From Nocardia bhagyanarayanae (GTDB lineage: Bacteria > Actinomycetota > Actinomycetes > Mycobacteriales > Mycobacteriaceae), in contig NZ_VFPG01000001.1 of assembly GCF_006716565.1 (NCBI RefSeq), positions 3,782,001 to 3,846,000 on the forward strand: 64,000 nt of DNA, given 5' to 3'. This document shows positions 61,541-64,000 of the stretch, piece by piece. Each line of letters starts with the position of its first letter. Within the stretch, counting starts at the first letter, position 1. The position numbers and the translations under genes are program-made. The notes below the pieces were generated by a model. That model was not told the origin of the DNA. It did no database searches and saw only the letters and a list, made by a program, of their open reading frames with translations.

Positions 61541-62650
61541 TCATCCCGAGCTACGGAGCGCGTCTCGCGCGGCCGGGGTGATCGCGCGCGCCGAGTCGGT
61601 GCGATCCGGCACGTCGGCGTCGGTGTCCTCGTCCGGCGTCTCGCCGCGCACCTGGTTGGAGATCCATTCCCGCATCTGCTCGATGCGGGTGGCGCGGGCG
61701 GGCCAGAACTCCTGGACCGCGGCGTTGAACTCGGCGCCGAGGATCACCGCGAAGCCGAGGAAGAACGTGAACAGCAGGAAGGCGATCGGCGTCGCCAGCG
61801 CGCCGTAACTCACGCCGGTCGCGGTGATCCAGGACAGGTACCTGCGCAGCCCCTCGCTGGCCGCCATGAAGAACACGCCCGCGACGAGCGCCCCGCCGAA
61901 CAGCCGATGCCAGGGCAGCGTGCGGTGCAGCGCCAGCTTGTAGAGCGTGGTCAGGCCGACGATGAGCAACAGGCCGACGCCGGGATAGTAGAAGCTGTCC
62001 AGCAGCCGCAGACCCGGCTCCCGCCACGCGTCCGGCAGCACCCGGCCGATCAGGCTGGGACCGAGCGCGACGAGCGGCAGGATGAAGACCGCCGCCACCA
62101 GGAACAGCACGTAGAGCAGCAGCGCGAAGATGCGCTGCCACACCGGATGCCGGGCGTCCTGCTGGTCGTGCGCTTCCACGATCGCGTCGACGAAGGTGGC
62201 CATCGCCGAGGATCCGGCCCACAGCGAGAGCACGAAGCCGAACGACACCACCGCGCCGCGCCCGCGGCCGAGCACGTCGCCGACGGTCGGTTCGATCAGA
62301 TCGGTGACGACGGCCTCGCTGAGAAACTCCCGGCTGAACGTGATGATCTTGGATTCGACGATCTCGACGGTGTCCGGGCCGAACCACCCGCCGACGTAAC
62401 CGAGACTGCCGAGCACCCCGAGCAACAGCGGGGCCAGCGACAGGGTCTGCCAGAACGCGGCGGCCGCGGACTTGGCGAAGATCGAGTCGTCCCACGCCTT
62501 CCCCGACACCCGGACCACCAGCCTGCGAGCCTGCCGTCCGGCATGCCGGATCCGCCGGACGACGACGTCCGCGCCGTGCGGTGGCGTGCCCGCGCCGCCG
62601 CTGTGGATCGGCTCGGGCCCGCGCGCGGGTGGGGGACTGGCTTCGGTCAT
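61541..62650 (-). CDS. YihY/BrkB-family membrane protein
   Basis: A 369-residue membrane protein with a hydrophilic N-terminal 50 residues and about six transmembrane helices: SAAAAFWQTLSLAPLLLGVLG, VVSFGFVLSLWAGSSAMATFV and SYGALATPIAFLLFTFFLGF, the family's conserved blocks. Earlier called ribonuclease BN, these proteins are of unknown transport or lipid role. The ATG at 62650 is within a normal length; the frame extends 167 codons further without support. Confidence 0.85.
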   Translation of the reverse strand: MTEASPPPARGPEPIHSGGAGTPPHGADVVVRRIRHAGRQARRLVVRVSGKAWDDSIFAKSAAAAFWQTLSLAPLLLGVLGSLGYVGGWFGPDTVEIVESKIITFSREFLSEAVVTDLIEPTVGDVLGRGRGAVVSFGFVLSLWAGSSAMATFVDAIVEAHDQQDARHPVWQRIFALLLYVLFLVAAVFILPLVALGPSLIGRVLPDAWREPGLRLLDSFYYPGVGLLLIVGLTTLYKLALHRTLPWHRLFGGALVAGVFFMAASEGLRRYLSWITATGVSYGALATPIAFLLFTFFLGFAVILGAEFNAAVQEFWPARATRIEQMREWISNQVRGETPDEDTDADVPDRTDSARAITPAARDALRSSG

Positions 62651-62816
62651 GGTGTCTACAGCATCGCGTACTCGACGCTCCCGCACCGGCCCGTCCCCGC
62701 ATCGTGTCGGCGGGCAACAGGTGAACACGGGGCGGCGCGCAGGGAATGTGTGACGCGGATCGCGACCGCCGCGTCGGTTTGGCGACACGCCGTCCCCGGC
62801 CGCTACTGTCTTCTCC

Positions 62817-64000
62817 GTGACTGGGTCGGATGGCGCTGCGGCGGGAGATGGAGCGACGCCGGGCGATTCGGGAAAGTCGGCAGCCGGGGGCGGTTCGCTA
62901 CGCGCGTGGCAGCGGCGCGCGCTCACCAAATACCTGGCCACCAAGCCCCGCGACTTCCTCGCCGTGGCGACGCCCGGCGCGGGTAAGACGACCTTCGCGC
63001 TGCGGGTGGCCGCCGAGCTGCTCGCCGACCGCACCGTGGACCAGATCACGGTGGTCGCGCCGACCGAACACCTCAAGCACCAGTGGGCGGCCTCGGCCGC
63101 GCGCAGCGGCATCCAGCTGGATTCCCGGTTCTCCAACGCCACCGGCGGCACCTCCGGCGACTACCACGGCGTGGTCGTCACCTACGCGCAGGTCGCCTCG
63201 CATCCGTCCCGGCACCGGGTGCGCACCGAGAACCGCAGGACGCTGGTGATCCTCGACGAGATCCACCACGCGGGCGACGCCAAGAGCTGGGGCGACGCGA
63301 CCGCGGAAGCGTTCGGCGACGCGACGCGCAGGCTGGCGCTGACCGGTACGCCGTTCCGCTCCGACGACAGCCAGATCCCGTTCGTCGTCTACGAGCCCGA
63401 CGAATCCGGTTTCCCCAAGTCGCGCGCCGACCACACCTACGGCTACGCCGAGGCGCTGGCCGACGGCGTCGTCCGTCCGGTGGTCTTCCTGGCCTACTCC
63501 GGTGACGCGCACTGGCGCGACAGCGCGGGCGAGGAGCACTCCGCCCGCCTCGGCGAGCCGCTCAACGCCGAACAGACCGCGCGCGCCTGGCGGACCGCGC
63601 TGGACCCCGCGGGCGACTGGATCTCCGCGGTGCTGCGCGCCGCCGACATCCGGCTGCGCCAGAAGCGCGCCTCGGGCATGCCCGACGCGGGCGGCCTGGT
63701 GATCGCCACCGATCAGGACCGGGCCCGCGACTACGCCGAGCTGCTCGAACACATTTCGGGGGAGCGGCCGGCCCTGGTGCTCTCCGACGATCCCGCCTCA
63801 TCGAACCGGATCGCCGAGTTCAGCAACAACACCCAGCCGTGGATGGTCGCGGTGCGCATGGTGTCCGAGGGCGTCGACGTGCCGCGCCTCGCCGTCGGCG
63901 TCTACGCGACCAGCGCCTCGACGCCGCTCTACTTCGCCCAGGCCATCGGCCGATTCGTGCGTGCGCGCCGCCCCGGCGAGACGGCGAGCGTGTTCCTGCC
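62817..64000 (+). CDS. SF2 DEAD/DEAH-box helicase, XPB-like, truncated by window end
   Basis: The first 394 residues of a helicase that runs off the window, so no stop is seen. Seen are Walker A ATPGAGKTT (51-59), DEIHH (147-151), TGTPF and, in the second RecA domain, a VSEGVDVPRLAVG and QAIGRFVRARRPGE motif. The early Q-motif-like WQRRALTKYL is typical of XPB/Res-type helicases, used in DNA repair. GTG 62817 has only a weak ribosome site. It is divergent from the YihY gene. Confidence 0.85.
   Translation, partial: MTGSDGAAAGDGATPGDSGKSAAGGGSLRAWQRRALTKYLATKPRDFLAVATPGAGKTTFALRVAAELLADRTVDQITVVAPTEHLKHQWAASAARSGIQLDSRFSNATGGTSGDYHGVVVTYAQVASHPSRHRVRTENRRTLVILDEIHHAGDAKSWGDATAEAFGDATRRLALTGTPFRSDDSQIPFVVYEPDESGFPKSRADHTYGYAEALADGVVRPVVFLAYSGDAHWRDSAGEEHSARLGEPLNAEQTARAWRTALDPAGDWISAVLRAADIRLRQKRASGMPDAGGLVIATDQDRARDYAELLEHISGERPALVLSDDPASSNRIAEFSNNTQPWMVAVRMVSEGVDVPRLAVGVYATSASTPLYFAQAIGRFVRARRPGETASVFL

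Noticed and set aside
62830..63249. Open frame of 139 residues at the start of the helicase region
   Set aside because: It is a shifted reading of the helicase gene, whose true frame begins at 62817 and shows Walker A and DEIHH motifs.
1..64000. tRNA genes, rRNA genes, CRISPR arrays, transposases or integrases
   Set aside because: None seen: no cloverleaf with a tRNA-like T-loop, no spaced direct repeats of CRISPR form and no transposase or integrase motif in any frame.

Overview
The window is about 70% G+C, densely coded and uses many GTG starts. Gene content and order point to a mycolic-acid actinomycete, most likely Nocardia or a close relative. Evidence includes an antigen-85-like secreted esterase, a DtxR-type IdeR with all metal ligands, LexA boxes of the TCGAAC-N4-GTTCGA type, and an order matching the M. 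tuberculosis Rv2699c-Rv2727c block (dapF, hflX, fadE20, lexA, small SOS gene, nrdR, phzF-like, PAC2, ideR, sigB, DUF3039), with many accessory genes interleaved. The genus is an inference. No tRNA, rRNA, CRISPR array, insertion sequence or phage gene was seen.

Layout. 1-6.7 kb: end of a SpoU/TrmH methyltransferase gene, dapF, hflX, an acyltransferase, a secreted esterase and a long-chain-type acyl-CoA dehydrogenase. 6.7-15.7 kb: a PucR-like regulator with a SnoaL-like protein and an acyl-CoA ligase; a gamma-glutamylcyclotransferase-like protein; a YeiH-type membrane protein divergent from its LysR regulator across a perfect palindrome; a methyltransferase, an SDR and a lone AraC DNA-binding domain. 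15.7-19.1 kb: the SOS/nucleotide locus, with lexA divergent from a small DivS/ChiZ-position membrane protein across three LexA-box-like sites, then a secreted protein of unknown function and nrdR. 19.1-29 kb: HrpA helicase, an aminotransferase preceded by a 26-codon leader, a GNAT, and a FadD/SDR/AraC lipid cluster. 29.1-32.7 kb: a MoxR ATPase paired with a VWA/metallopeptidase-like protein, then a DUF5134 membrane protein.

32.7-38.9 kb: PhzF-like enzyme, ahpC-ahpD divergent from oxyR, a metallo-beta-lactamase-fold hydrolase, an AIG2-like protein, and a TetR-SDR-tautomerase cassette with two identical operators. 39.1-43.0 kb: a CPA2 antiporter, and a two-gene polyamine operon whose second gene fuses AdoMet decarboxylase to an aminopropyltransferase. 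43.1-58.4 kb: DUF3516 helicase, PAC2 protein, lipoprotein, DUF4192 protein, galE-ideR, a deacetylase/acetyltransferase pair (acuC with a GNAT-acyl-CoA-synthetase fusion), a DUF4333 lipoprotein, sigB with an ECF-type promoter, and a HemK-like methyltransferase. 58.5-64 kb: VOC protein, MFS transporter, DUF3099 and DUF3039 proteins, a YihY/BrkB membrane protein, and the start of an SF2 helicase that runs off the window.

The themes are stress response (LexA, OxyR, SigB, IdeR, AhpCD), envelope and fatty-acid metabolism, and several small regulator-plus-enzyme cassettes. The least-understood units are the MoxR/VWA pair, whose larger protein contains two similar His-motif segments with only one keeping the Glu, the TetR cassette with an SDR lacking its catalytic Tyr, and the insert between the SOS gene and nrdR.
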